A DNA stretch of 64,000 nucleotides, taken from Alphaproteobacteria bacterium. GTDB taxonomy: Bacteria; Pseudomonadota; Alphaproteobacteria; UBA828. The stretch is from contig JAJDXK010000044.1 in assembly GCA_022823305.1 (NCBI GenBank), positions 1 to 64,000 on the forward strand, written 5' to 3'. The translations under genes were made by a program, and so were the position numbers. Under the pieces are notes generated by a model. It saw only the letters and a program-made list of their open reading frames with translations, was not told the DNA's origin and made no database searches. Below, one piece after another: positions 6,397 to 14,444 of the stretch. Every line of letters begins with the position of its first letter. Within the stretch, counting starts at the first letter, position 1.

Positions 6397-8649
6397 TCAG
6401 AACGGTGCCGGGTCGGCGAAGCGGCGCAGCACGTTCTCCGTCATGCGCGAGACGTTGTTGTCGTGATCGTTGTGGGCGAGGCTCCCGCACCAGGCGATCG
6501 AGCTGGTGGAGAACACCGCACCGCCGTTCGGCGTCTCGTAGAAGACGATGTCCGCGCGCACCAGCGGGTCCTGCGTGCCGTCGGCGTTGGGCCGGTTCAC
6601 GTCGAGCTCCTCGCAGACCACGAGGTAGAGGTCGGTGTGGCCTTCGGAGCTGGCCAGCACGTAGGTATTGGGCGGCGTGCCCAGCAGCGGGTCGGCCCGG
6701 TCGAGCTCGAGTCCCGCCGCGCCGCCGCCGATCAGCCCGAAGTCGCCGATCCGCTCGTCCTTGCCGATGCCCTCGAAGATCCAGGCGACCTCCTTCTTGA
6801 AGCTGTCCGGCTGGCGCACGTAGTAGGACGAGATGTCGAAGCCCTGGGCGCTGAAGCCGGTGCCGACGATGAGCTGCGGCGGGCGGGCGTTGCGCCGCCA
6901 CAGCCCGCCGTACTCGCCGGTGAAGCTGTGGTAGTACTCGCCGGGGCGTGCGATCCAGGTTCGGATGCCGTCCTCGGCGCGGCGCACCTCGATACAGCCC
7001 GGCACCTCGGTGTGGAAGGCGACGCGCCAGTACCAGCCGTTGGCGCCCATGTACATGAGCCGCCCGCCGCGCTGCTGGTAGGCGTGCATCGCGTCCCACA
7101 TCGCCTTGGAGTGGTACTCGGGGTGCGAGCCGGTGAGCACCACCGTGTAGTCCTCGATCGCCGAGAGCCCCTCGTAGTGCAGGTCCTCGTCGGTGACGAC
7201 GTCGTACTCGAAGCCCTTCGCCTCCAGCCACTCGGTCAGGTGCGTGTCGGCGTTGAACTGCCAGAGCGTGGACTCGGTGCCGCCGATCCACTCCAGCGCC
7301 TTGGGGCGGAAGTTGAGGATGGGGCGCAGCCGCGAGGAGTAGCAGATGCCGCTGCCGTCGATGTGGCTGTCGTAGAGCGAGGTGCCGTATTCCCTGTGCT
7401 CGGCGCGATGGAGGCCGGCCTCGTTGAGGATCGTGAGCCGGCCGACGAGGAGCTGCGCCGCGCCCATGTCGGCCGCCATGTTGGTGTTGGCGTAGGCCAT
7501 GTAGCTCACGGTGGGCAGGAGGAAGCAGATCTTCGCCGTCGGCGCGCCGCGCGGGGCGCGCACCGCGAAGGGAATGTATTCCTCGCCGCCGCCCTCGCCG
7601 CGCAGCCGGGCGGCATAGACGCCGCTCCTCAGCCGCTTGGGGCAGGTGAGCGAGAAGTCGACCTCCCAGCGCGCGTCGTAGAGGTCGTCCTCGTGGAAGT
7701 GGATCGCGCCGTACTGCTCCGGCGCGTTCCGCCAGTTCATCTCGCTCGCGTCCCAGTTCCATCCCGTGACCGCGCGCGTCGGCAGGTTGACGAGAGAGCC
7801 GTGCAGCGCGTTGGCCGAAAGATCGGTCGCCGCGGTCGTCGTGATCCCTTGCGAGAAGTCCCAGGCGCCGACGATGGCGGTGGCGAGCGCGCCTTCCGCG
7901 GGCCGGGTCTTGGCGAGCTCCATCTCCGCCGGCGAGAGCACGCGGTTGGCGATGCGCGGGCTGTCGATGCGCCCGTTGTAGAAGCCGCCGCAGACGGTGC
8001 GTTCCCTGTCGATGCGCCTGAAGTAGGCGCCCATGGTGAGCGGCGCGTCGTGCTTGCCGGGCGCCTTAAGCGCCGACTTCTTCCTGACCGTGCCGCCGTG
8101 GCGCACCTTGGGGTATTCGTTGAGCGGCTGCTGCACCAGGGTGATCTGCTTCGTCTCGGCGTTGTAGGTCGCTGCGACGAAGTACCACTGGTGCGGGATC
8201 AGCGGCCGGTTGGTGGCCGTCACCTCGATCTTGCCCTTGCCGTCGCCGAGGCAGAGGGCGAGCGAGCCGTCCTGCTTGGTGATGATGAGCGCGGCACCCG
8301 CCTTGTCGCGGTCGCGCCAGTTGGAGATCAGCGCCTGGGTGCCGCGGTCGGGCGTGGTCGGCCAGATGAAGGCCTGGAAGGTGAAGCTCTCCAGCCCCTG
8401 GATCGCCTCATGGGGCGCGACCTCCATGAATGAGCCGTCGTAGCAGACCTGCCTGCGGCCCTTGTAGGTGCCGTTGGCGGCGGTCCTGACCACCTTCTCC
8501 TTGAGGCCCGGGCCGTCCGGGTTCTCGTCGCCGCAGATGATGCGGACGATGTCGCATCGGTAGGAGGGAGCTTCGGAGCTCACCATGAAGTTGATGGTCT
8601 CTCCCGGCGTCACGCTGACGCGGTCGGCATAGCCGGCGATTCTGGTCAT
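6397..8649 (-). CDS. dmfA2: N,N-dimethylformamidase large (beta) subunit-like iron amidohydrolase
   Basis: 750 residues, about the length of the characterised dimethylformamidase large subunit (about 760). DMFase hydrolyses N,N-dimethylformamide to dimethylamine and formate with a mononuclear iron. Its reported ligands (as I recall, Tyr440, His519 and Glu521) correspond here to Tyr426 in LYDSHIDGSG and His509/Glu511 in LTGSHPEY. Other matching blocks are GETINFMVSSEAP at the N-terminus, a LamG/concanavalin-like middle section, AYANTNMA, LGTPPNTYVLASS and SSIAWCGSLAHNDHDNNVS near the end. The small-subunit gene lies directly upstream. The family is secure; the natural substrate (DMF, another N-alkylformamide or a larger amide) is not known. 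Shared orientation with the polyamine-type importer suggests that the amide or its amine moiety is taken up. Confidence 0.85.
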   Translation of the reverse strand: MTRIAGYADRVSVTPGETINFMVSSEAPSYRCDIVRIICGDENPDGPGLKEKVVRTAANGTYKGRRQVCYDGSFMEVAPHEAIQGLESFTFQAFIWPTTPDRGTQALISNWRDRDKAGAALIITKQDGSLALCLGDGKGKIEVTATNRPLIPHQWYFVAATYNAETKQITLVQQPLNEYPKVRHGGTVRKKSALKAPGKHDAPLTMGAYFRRIDRERTVCGGFYNGRIDSPRIANRVLSPAEMELAKTRPAEGALATAIVGAWDFSQGITTTAATDLSANALHGSLVNLPTRAVTGWNWDASEMNWRNAPEQYGAIHFHEDDLYDARWEVDFSLTCPKRLRSGVYAARLRGEGGGEEYIPFAVRAPRGAPTAKICFLLPTVSYMAYANTNMAADMGAAQLLVGRLTILNEAGLHRAEHREYGTSLYDSHIDGSGICYSSRLRPILNFRPKALEWIGGTESTLWQFNADTHLTEWLEAKGFEYDVVTDEDLHYEGLSAIEDYTVVLTGSHPEYHSKAMWDAMHAYQQRGGRLMYMGANGWYWRVAFHTEVPGCIEVRRAEDGIRTWIARPGEYYHSFTGEYGGLWRRNARPPQLIVGTGFSAQGFDISSYYVRQPDSFKKEVAWIFEGIGKDERIGDFGLIGGGAAGLELDRADPLLGTPPNTYVLASSEGHTDLYLVVCEELDVNRPNADGTQDPLVRADIVFYETPNGGAVFSTSSIAWCGSLAHNDHDNNVSRMTENVLRRFADPAPF

Positions 8650-8724
8650 CTGTGGCTCCCCCAGGGCCTGGCTGCGGATTGTCGGTGGTGCGAAGGGCCG
8701 CGCCAGCGGCGGCGCGGGCGACGG

Positions 8725-9027
8725 CTACTTCGGCAGGGCCTTGCCGGTGTGCTGCTTCCAGCGCAGGCGGAAGACGTAGCGCTCGGCGTCGTCGATGTTG
8801 TCGAAGGTCTTGTCGAGCAGCTTGACCGGCTTGCCGCGCACGCCGGAAAGCTTGGCCAGGCGCCATTCCCTGCCCGGCTTGGTGCAGACCAGGCAGTGCT
8901 TGCCCTTCACGTCGGCGCCCCGGAGCGTGTTGAGCACGCGCTGCAGGTCGGGGCTGTGATGGCCGATGGGCTTGGCCATGAACTCGTCGACGACGTAGAG
9001 GTCCTTTTCCGTGACTTGGTAGGGCAT
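8725..9027 (-). CDS. dmfA1: N,N-dimethylformamidase small (alpha) subunit-like protein
   Basis: 100 residues, lying 75 bp upstream of the large subunit on the same strand. It matches the pattern of the known DMFase small subunit (about 132 residues). KPIGHHSPDLQRVLNTLR corresponds to the NPFGYRKHPSPYLQRV block, GKHCLVCTKPGREWRLAKL to the following beta strands, and FDNIDDAERYVFRLRW to the C-terminal helix. It lacks roughly 30 residues of the N-terminal extension of the characterised subunit. In the known enzyme the small subunit packs on the large one and is needed for the (alpha-beta)2 assembly. The gene is small and could easily be annotated as hypothetical. The assignment rests on position plus motif order. 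Confidence 0.75.
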   Translation of the reverse strand: MPYQVTEKDLYVVDEFMAKPIGHHSPDLQRVLNTLRGADVKGKHCLVCTKPGREWRLAKLSGVRGKPVKLLDKTFDNIDDAERYVFRLRWKQHTGKALPK

Positions 9028-9138
9028 CTGGTGCTCCCCGTAGCGCGGTGCCTGCGCACTTTCTCGGCAGCTGGGATTAGAGCGCGATGCGCAGGCCGAG
9101 ACAACTCCCCCGTTGGCGCGAGCCGCGCCTCGCCGACC

Positions 9139-9945
9139 CTACTCGCCGCGCTCCAGCCGGCGGCGGCGGCGGACGATCAGGAACATGTAGCCGCCGAAGA
9201 GGATGACGATGGCGCCGAACACCGAGAGCGCGCCCATGGTCGGGATCATCGGCGTGTAGCCGGCGGTCATCTTGGTGTAGAGCCACTCGGTCACCGTGCT
9301 GTCGGCGCCCGTGGTGTAGGTGGACAGCGGAAAGTTGCCCCAGGACAGCAGGAAGGCGAAGAGCGCGCCTGAGAAGAGCCCCGGTGCCAGCGCCGGCAGC
9401 GTGACCTCGCGGAAGGCCTGCCAGCGGTTGGCGCCGAGATCGTAGGCGGCCTCCTCCTGCGCTGCGTCGAAGCCATAGACCTGGATCGAGATCACCAGCG
9501 TCACGATCGGCACGATCCAGACCAGGTGGGCGAAGGCCGCAGCCTCCCAGCTCGGCAGCACGCCGACGTAGGTGAACCAGAGCAGGAGCGCGAGGCCGAG
9601 CACGGCCTGGGGAAAGAAGATCGGCAGCATGATCAGCCGCTGGTAGAAGCGACGGCCCCGCCAGTCGTAGCGGGCGAAGGCGAGCGCGCCGAAGAAGCCC
9701 AGCACCACGGCGATGAGCGCGACGCAGCCCGCCACGTAGAACGAGGTGAGGTGCAGGTCCGAGGTGAGGTTGGCACCCAGCGTCTCGTCGTACCACTTGT
9801 CGCTCCAGGCCTTCACGGGGAAGCGGAAGTAGCGGGACTTGGCGAAGGAGCTGAGGATGCCCGAAAAGATCGGGATGTAGAGGAAGAGCACGATCACGCC
9901 CGTCCACACCGCGATCAGGCTTATGACCCAGCGCTTGTTCTCCAT
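9139..9945 (-). CDS. Spermidine/putrescine-type ABC transporter permease (PotC-like)
   Basis: 268 residues with six predicted membrane helices. The binding-protein-dependent transport signature is EEAAYDLGANRWQAFREVTLPALAPG, the EAA loop that docks on the ATPase. The N-terminal block VLFLYIPIFSGILSSF and the periplasmic WYDETLG region are typical of PotC/PotI proteins. It is the second permease of the importer, following the PotB-like gene by 21 bp and preceding dmfA1. The transporter class takes up polyamines or related cationic or amine compounds. The substrate here is probably an N-substituted amine or amide, judged from the enzymes in the locus. Confidence 0.9.
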   Translation of the reverse strand: MENKRWVISLIAVWTGVIVLFLYIPIFSGILSSFAKSRYFRFPVKAWSDKWYDETLGANLTSDLHLTSFYVAGCVALIAVVLGFFGALAFARYDWRGRRFYQRLIMLPIFFPQAVLGLALLLWFTYVGVLPSWEAAAFAHLVWIVPIVTLVISIQVYGFDAAQEEAAYDLGANRWQAFREVTLPALAPGLFSGALFAFLLSWGNFPLSTYTTGADSTVTEWLYTKMTAGYTPMIPTMGALSVFGAIVILFGGYMFLIVRRRRRLERGE

Positions 9946-9966
9946 CTCAGCGCCCGCCCGCGCGGC

Positions 9967-10881
9967 TCATCGTCGGCCCAGCAGCCGGTCGAGGTCGAGC
10001 CGGCGCATCACCAGCACCACGAGGATGCCCGTGACGACGATGGTGAGCACCGAGATCGCGGACCCCAGCGGCCAGTTCTGGGCGAAGGTGAACTCGTGCT
10101 GGATGTCGAGGGCGATGACCGGCGTGTTCTGGCCGCCCAGCAGCTTGGCCTCCGAGATCGCGCCCACCGCCAGCACGAAGGTGAGCAGCGCGCCGATGAG
10201 GATGCCGGGCATGGCGATCGGCAGCTCGACCTCGCGGAAGATCTGGAAGCGGCTCGCGCCGAGATCGCGCGAGGCCTCCACCTGGTCGCGCGGCACCATG
10301 GAGAGCCCGAGCACCATGGGGAAGAGGGTGAAGGGCAGGTAGACGTAGATCATGGCCATCAGCACGGTGCCGGGCTGGAAGAGCAACGTGCCCGTGTCGA
10401 TGCCGAAGGCTGTCTTGAGCCCGCCCGCCAGAATGCCGCCGCCCTTGATCAGGAAGATGTACCAGCCGAAGAGCCGCACGTTCTCCGAGACGAAGAGGGG
10501 AATGACTAGGACAAGCATGACCGGCGCGGCCCAGCGGCCGAAGAGCTTGGAGAGGCCGTAGGCGATGGGGTAGCCGATCAGGAGGTTGCAGGCGACGGTG
10601 AGCCCGGCCAGCGCGAACGACCAGATGAAGGAGATGTAGTAGGACTCCGTGAAGATGTGCTTGTAGTTCTCTGTGGTGAAGGTGCCGCCCAGGTCGAAGG
10701 TGCGCGGCGGCGTGAAGCTGAAGCCCAGCACGATCACCAGGGGGCCGACGAAGCCGATCACGAAGAAGACCAGCACGGGCGTGGCACTCAGCACGCCCGG
10801 CGAGCGCAGCCAGCCGAGCAGCAGCCAGAGGATGCCAGGCTGGCGGATTGCCGGCGTCGGGACCTGGGTACGGTCGGCCAT
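9967..10881 (-). CDS. Spermidine/putrescine-type ABC transporter permease (PotB-like)
   Basis: 304 residues from the ATG that overlaps the stop of the ATPase gene (ATGA). About six membrane helices are present. The EAA loop is EASRDLGASRFQIFREVELPIAMPG, and VFFVIGFVGPLVIVLGFSF forms the first membrane segment, as in PotB/PotH. It pairs with the following PotC-like gene as a heterodimeric membrane domain. Translational coupling to the ATPase and the same-strand binding protein make this a complete four-part importer. Confidence 0.9.
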   Translation of the reverse strand: MADRTQVPTPAIRQPGILWLLLGWLRSPGVLSATPVLVFFVIGFVGPLVIVLGFSFTPPRTFDLGGTFTTENYKHIFTESYYISFIWSFALAGLTVACNLLIGYPIAYGLSKLFGRWAAPVMLVLVIPLFVSENVRLFGWYIFLIKGGGILAGGLKTAFGIDTGTLLFQPGTVLMAMIYVYLPFTLFPMVLGLSMVPRDQVEASRDLGASRFQIFREVELPIAMPGILIGALLTFVLAVGAISEAKLLGGQNTPVIALDIQHEFTFAQNWPLGSAISVLTIVVTGILVVLVMRRLDLDRLLGRR

Positions 10882-11948
10882 CAGTCGGTCACGAGCACGC
10901 TGTCCTTGGCGTCCCAGCCGATCAGCACGTCGTCGTTGAGGGCGCCCTGGTAGGCCTGCTCGCGCAGCTTCTCGACGACGAACATCATGTCGCCTGCGCT
11001 CACGTGGTACTGCACGCGGGAGCCCAGCGCGTACTCGTTGAAGAGCGATCCCGCGATGTGGTTCTCCGCCTCCGACGGGTCGCTCAGGAAGCGCATCGAT
11101 TCGGGCCGGATCACGAGATAGCCGGCGGCGAAGCCCTCGGGCCGGGCCGGGCTCGTGAAGCTGCGGTCGAAGTCCGGGCAGTCGATGCCGCCGTTGGCGC
11201 CGGCCTGCACCGCCAGCGTGTTCACCTCGCCCATGAACTCCGAGACGAACTTGTTGCGCGGCTGCAGGTAGATCTCGTTGGGCGAGCCGATCTGGATCAG
11301 GCGGCCTTCCTGCATGATGCCGATGCGGTCGCTCATCACCATCGCCTCCTCCAGGGAGTGGGTGATGTAGACGAAGGTCTTGCCGGTGGTGCGGTGGAGA
11401 TCCTTGAGCTCGACCTCGAGCAGCTTGCGCAGGCGATAGTCGATGGCGGACAGCGGCTCGTCGAAGAAGAGGATGTCGGGATCGGAGGCGAGTGCGCGTG
11501 CGAGCGCGACGCGCTGGCGCTCGCCGCCCGAGCACTTGGTGACGGACCTGTCGTAGTAGTCCTCCGGCAACTGGACCAGCTTCATCAGCGAGAGGCCGCG
11601 CTCGCGCCGAGCGCGGCGGCTCTCACCCCGCATCTTCAGCGAGAACTCGATGTTCTGACCCACCGTCTTGTGGTTGAAGAGCGCGAGCGACTGGAAGACC
11701 ATGCAGGTCGGCCGCCGGTTGGCGGGCACGCCGTTGACCCGCTCGTCACGCAAGTAGATGTCGCCTGCCGTCGGCTTCTCCAGGCCGCCCAGCATGCGCA
11801 GCAGCGTGGTCTTGCCGCTGCCCGACGGCCCCACGATGGTGAAGAACTCGCCCTCGGTGATGTCGAGGGTCACGTCGTTCACGGCGACCAGTCGGCCGAA
11901 CTGCTTGGTCAGGTTGACCATACGCAGGATGGGCACGGCATCCGCCAT
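10881..11948 (-). CDS. Spermidine/putrescine-type ABC transporter ATP-binding protein (PotA-like)
   Basis: 355 residues, the PotA length: an ABC domain followed by a C-terminal TOBE-type regulatory domain. Walker A is GPSGSGKTTLLRMLGG, the signature is KCSGGERQRVALARALA, Walker B is ILFFDEPLSAIDYRLRK and the H-loop is YITHSLEEAMVMSDRIG. The Walker B/D-loop reads LSAID rather than the more usual LSNLD or LGALD. It energises import through the two permeases, with which it is translationally coupled. The TOBE part (residues about 240-355) includes VIRPESMRFL. Confidence 0.93.
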   Translation of the reverse strand: MADAVPILRMVNLTKQFGRLVAVNDVTLDITEGEFFTIVGPSGSGKTTLLRMLGGLEKPTAGDIYLRDERVNGVPANRRPTCMVFQSLALFNHKTVGQNIEFSLKMRGESRRARRERGLSLMKLVQLPEDYYDRSVTKCSGGERQRVALARALASDPDILFFDEPLSAIDYRLRKLLEVELKDLHRTTGKTFVYITHSLEEAMVMSDRIGIMQEGRLIQIGSPNEIYLQPRNKFVSEFMGEVNTLAVQAGANGGIDCPDFDRSFTSPARPEGFAAGYLVIRPESMRFLSDPSEAENHIAGSLFNEYALGSRVQYHVSAGDMMFVVEKLREQAYQGALNDDVLIGWDAKDSVLVTD

Positions 11949-12071
11949 GGCGCTCGCCTCGTTTCTCTCTCCGCAAGGGCGCCGCCGCCCGGCCGGGGCC
12001 GGCCGGGCGTGCGATCAAGGCGGAGGCGCGCGCCGTCAGCCGCCGCGCGCCCCCGCCGCAACCGGCCGGGC

Positions 12072-13265
12072 TTACGCCTTTTCGCGAAGCGCGGTCGTGT
12101 AGATGTCGTAGAGCCGGTTGTAATCCGGCACCACGTCGTACTCGACGCAATGCTCGATGCGGTAGTCGAACTCGTCCCACTGGAAGGAGTCGAGCTCTTC
12201 CGCCGAGAACTTGGCCATCACATCCGGCTGAGACATCTGCCCCACCGGGACGAGGATGCCGCCTGCCGTGGCCACCGCGTAGGAGACGTCGGGCTGGAGG
12301 ATGTACTCCATCCAGTCCATGGCCTTCGGGTGCAGATCGGGATTGTTGACCACGGAGCTGAGCTCGATCCAGTTGATCCCGCCCTTGCCGTCGGCCGGCC
12401 CGCTCCTCGGCACCACGTGGTAGAGGTTGGAGAGCCCTTCGAGCCTTGCCGACGAAATCGAGTAGGTGCCGCCGCTGATGTAGCCGTCGATCTCGCCGTT
12501 GACCACGGCGAGGTTCAGGGGCACGAAGTCGCCGGTGATCGCCACGGCGCCGTTGATGAGCCGCCGCGCCGTCTCCTCGAAGGCGGCAACCTGTTCGTCG
12601 GTCTTGTCCTGGAACGGGTGTATGCCGGCGGCCATGCAGAAGTGCATGATGTTCCAGTTGTCGTAGGCGAGGATGCCGTAGCGCCCGGCCATGTCGGGAT
12701 TGTTGAAGAGATCCCAGCCCTCGTCCTTCGCCGTCTCCGCCGAGATGACGTCGGTGTTGACCACGAAGTCGAAGGTGTCGACCCGCTGGCAGACGCCCAG
12801 CAGATGGTTGCCGTCGAGGCTCATCGCCCACTTGTAGGGCGGCTTGAACATCGGCAGCATCGCGTCGAAATAGGGCTCGAAGCGGGCGCGGTCGAGTTCG
12901 ACGATCAGCCCCTCCGGCCACATGTACTCACGCGCCCACGGGTTGTTCAGGTTGATGATGTCCCAGATCTCGGTCTGGCCGGCGCGGAGCTTGTTGACCG
13001 AATCCGGGTCCGAGGTGTGAATCTCGTAGTCGACGCCGGCGCCGTGCGTGTCGGTGAAGCCGTCGAGCACGCGCGGGTCCACGTAGCCGTCCCAGGTCAG
13101 CATCGCGAGGTTGTCCGCGGCCTGCGCCCTGCCTGCGAACGCACCACCCGCGCCGAGCGCGAGCGCGCCCGCGCCGATCCCCTGGAGCACCTGGCGCCTG
13201 GTGGCGGCCGCGCCGCGCACCGGGTTGCGCTTCACCATCTGCTTGAGAAGCTTTTCCTCGTTCAT
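12072..13265 (-). CDS. Extracellular solute-binding protein of the polyamine-type importer (PotD/PotF-like), Tat signal
   Basis: 397 residues. The N-terminus carries a twin-arginine type export signal: TRRQVLQGIGAGALALGAGGAFA, of which TRRQVLQ is the RR motif, followed by an AQA cleavage region. The mature part begins ADNLAMLTWDGYVDPRVLDGF, a family 1 (PotD/PotF) fold start, and contains EIWDIINLNNPW and DWMEYILQPDVS blocks. It would capture the substrate in the periplasm and present it to the PotBC-like permease. It is the first importer gene, downstream of the FadR-type regulator, and its roughly 200 bp leader contains a nested palindrome. The substrate is not evident. Confidence 0.9.
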   Translation of the reverse strand: MNEEKLLKQMVKRNPVRGAAATRRQVLQGIGAGALALGAGGAFAGRAQAADNLAMLTWDGYVDPRVLDGFTDTHGAGVDYEIHTSDPDSVNKLRAGQTEIWDIINLNNPWAREYMWPEGLIVELDRARFEPYFDAMLPMFKPPYKWAMSLDGNHLLGVCQRVDTFDFVVNTDVISAETAKDEGWDLFNNPDMAGRYGILAYDNWNIMHFCMAAGIHPFQDKTDEQVAAFEETARRLINGAVAITGDFVPLNLAVVNGEIDGYISGGTYSISSARLEGLSNLYHVVPRSGPADGKGGINWIELSSVVNNPDLHPKAMDWMEYILQPDVSYAVATAGGILVPVGQMSQPDVMAKFSAEELDSFQWDEFDYRIEHCVEYDVVPDYNRLYDIYTTALREKA

Positions 13266-13321
13266 AGTCGTCTCCCCCGTGACACCGCCCTGTGAGGCCC
13301 GCGTCCAGCCCCGTCCAGGCG

Positions 13322-13399
13322 GCGATTGTGATTCATGACGCGCCGGCGACCTCCGCGCCGGCGCGGAGGCGTTGATCCCCTCAATCTAAGCACAATCGC
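13322..13399 (-). promoter_or_regulatory. Nested palindrome in the leader between fadR-like gene and potD-like gene
   Basis: A perfect 20 bp palindrome, CCTCCGCGCCGGCGCGGAGG, lies at 13350-13369. It is enclosed by a 9 bp inverted repeat, GCGATTGTG at 13322-13330 and CACAATCGC at 13391-13399. The whole could fold as one long stem-loop in the transcript running from the regulator gene to the binding-protein gene. No T-run follows, so it is not a classical terminator. It may be an operator, an attenuator or an mRNA processing/stability element that sets binding-protein level. The function is inferred only. Confidence 0.5.
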
Positions 13400-13476
13400 T
13401 CCGGGGTCTCACCACGAAATCGCCCGGCGGTGCGGGATGGCAGCGCGCGGACCATGACCTTGGTGAGAAATGCGGG

Positions 13477-14193
13477 TTAGCCGGTGCTGGCCAGCAGGTC
13501 GGCGCGGGCGCGCTCCATGTGGGCCGTGACCACCTCGACGGCGCGTTCGGCATCGCGGCGCGAGAGTGCAGCCAGCAGCGCCCGGTGCTCGCGGTTGTAG
13601 GCGGCGATCTGGTGCGGCGTCAGGATCTTGTTCTTGATCGAGTCCCATTGCTGGTGGGTACGGACGTGGTTGATGCGGTGGTAGATCTCGACGATCAGGG
13701 GATTGTGGGTGGCCTCCGCCAGCCTGAGATGGAACATCTCGTCGGCGAGCGAGAAGCGCTCGGGGTCCTCCTCCCCCTCCATGTCGGCGACGGCCCGCTC
13801 CAGCACCGCCATGTCGCGCGCGGTGGCGTTGCGCACCGCGAGCCGGGCCATCTGCGGCTCGATGGCGGCGCGGACCTCGACCAGCTCCAGCGGCGAGGTG
13901 ATCTCGGAGACGTCGGTGTCGACCGCGTCGGGCTCGTAGATGACAAAGGTGCCGCTGCCGACGCGGCGCGACACGAGGCCGCGCGCAGACAGCGAGCGCA
14001 GGGCCTCGCGCACCGTCCCGCGCGAGGCGGAGAACGATTCGGCGAGGCTGCGCTCGGGCGGCAGACGGTCCCCGGTGGCGAGCGAGCCGTCGAGGATACG
14101 CCGCGCGAGCTGCGCCGCGATCGCATCGGCCGCCGAATCGGCCGCCCTTGCAGCGCCGCTCTCAACGCCCGACCGCATGACTCCTGCCTCCAT
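13477..14193 (-). CDS. GntR-family transcriptional regulator, FadR/FCD subfamily
   Basis: 238 residues. The N-terminal winged helix-turn-helix (about residues 20-85) contains RRILDGSLATGDRLPPERSL and SRGTVREALRSLSARGLV, the GntR signature. The C-terminal all-helical FCD domain has VRAAIEPQMARLA, the metal-site type DEMFHLRLAEATHNPLI and HRALLAALSRRDAERA. FCD regulators usually repress catabolic operons and release DNA on binding an organic acid or amino acid. It is the first leftward gene beside the divergent control region, so it probably regulates both arms of the amine/amide locus. ATG at 14193 gives a slightly long N-terminus; the ATG at 14178 (MRSGVESG) is an alternative. Confidence 0.9.
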   Translation of the reverse strand: MEAGVMRSGVESGAARAADSAADAIAAQLARRILDGSLATGDRLPPERSLAESFSASRGTVREALRSLSARGLVSRRVGSGTFVIYEPDAVDTDVSEITSPLELVEVRAAIEPQMARLAVRNATARDMAVLERAVADMEGEEDPERFSLADEMFHLRLAEATHNPLIVEIYHRINHVRTHQQWDSIKNKILTPHQIAAYNREHRALLAALSRRDAERAVEVVTAHMERARADLLASTG

Positions 14194-14319
14194 CGCACCA
14201 GCCCGTCGCTTGTCGCGCTCTGCCCGGCTTCCCCCGATCCGACCGCCCTCGATCGGTGCCAGGCACGGTTCGAGGACCAGGCGGGTCTTATTGCTTTAAT
14301 CAATTTTGACGCATCGTTC

Positions 14320-14403
14320 AACCATTCATTCATATTGGTTCATAATTGGTCGCACCGATCGGCCCAGAATTGGCTTGACAAATGTAGGACCGGCGGCTTG
14401 AGT
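14320..14403. promoter_or_regulatory. Divergent control region with FadR-like operator and candidate -35 box
   Basis: The intergenic region 14194-14444 becomes abruptly AT-rich between 14290 and 14385. ATTGGTCGCACCGAT (14345-14359) is a near-perfect palindrome matching the TGGT-N3-ACC core of FadR-type operators. A second imperfect pair, AACCA (14320-14324) and TGGTT (14336-14340), lies just upstream. TTGACA at 14375-14380 is a good -35 for the rightward operon, but the -10 at the proper spacing (TTGAGT, 14398-14403) is weak, which fits an activated or regulated promoter. The operator call is by resemblance; binding is inferred. Confidence 0.5.
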
Positions 14404-14444
14404 CCGCCCCCGGCATCGGTCGAGCCACACGGGGGAGCTATCGC

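Noticed and set aside
5515-8433. A very long plus-strand open frame of over 900 residues opposite the ABC and DMFase genes
   Set aside because: It runs antisense to well-supported genes; in roughly 70 percent GC DNA the antisense frame is often open by chance. Its product is low-complexity Arg/Ala/Val rich with no domain.
10848-13295. Long plus-strand open frame of about 815 residues opposite the importer genes
   Set aside because: Antisense shadow of potABCD-type genes with no motif, and composition mirrors the opposite strand.
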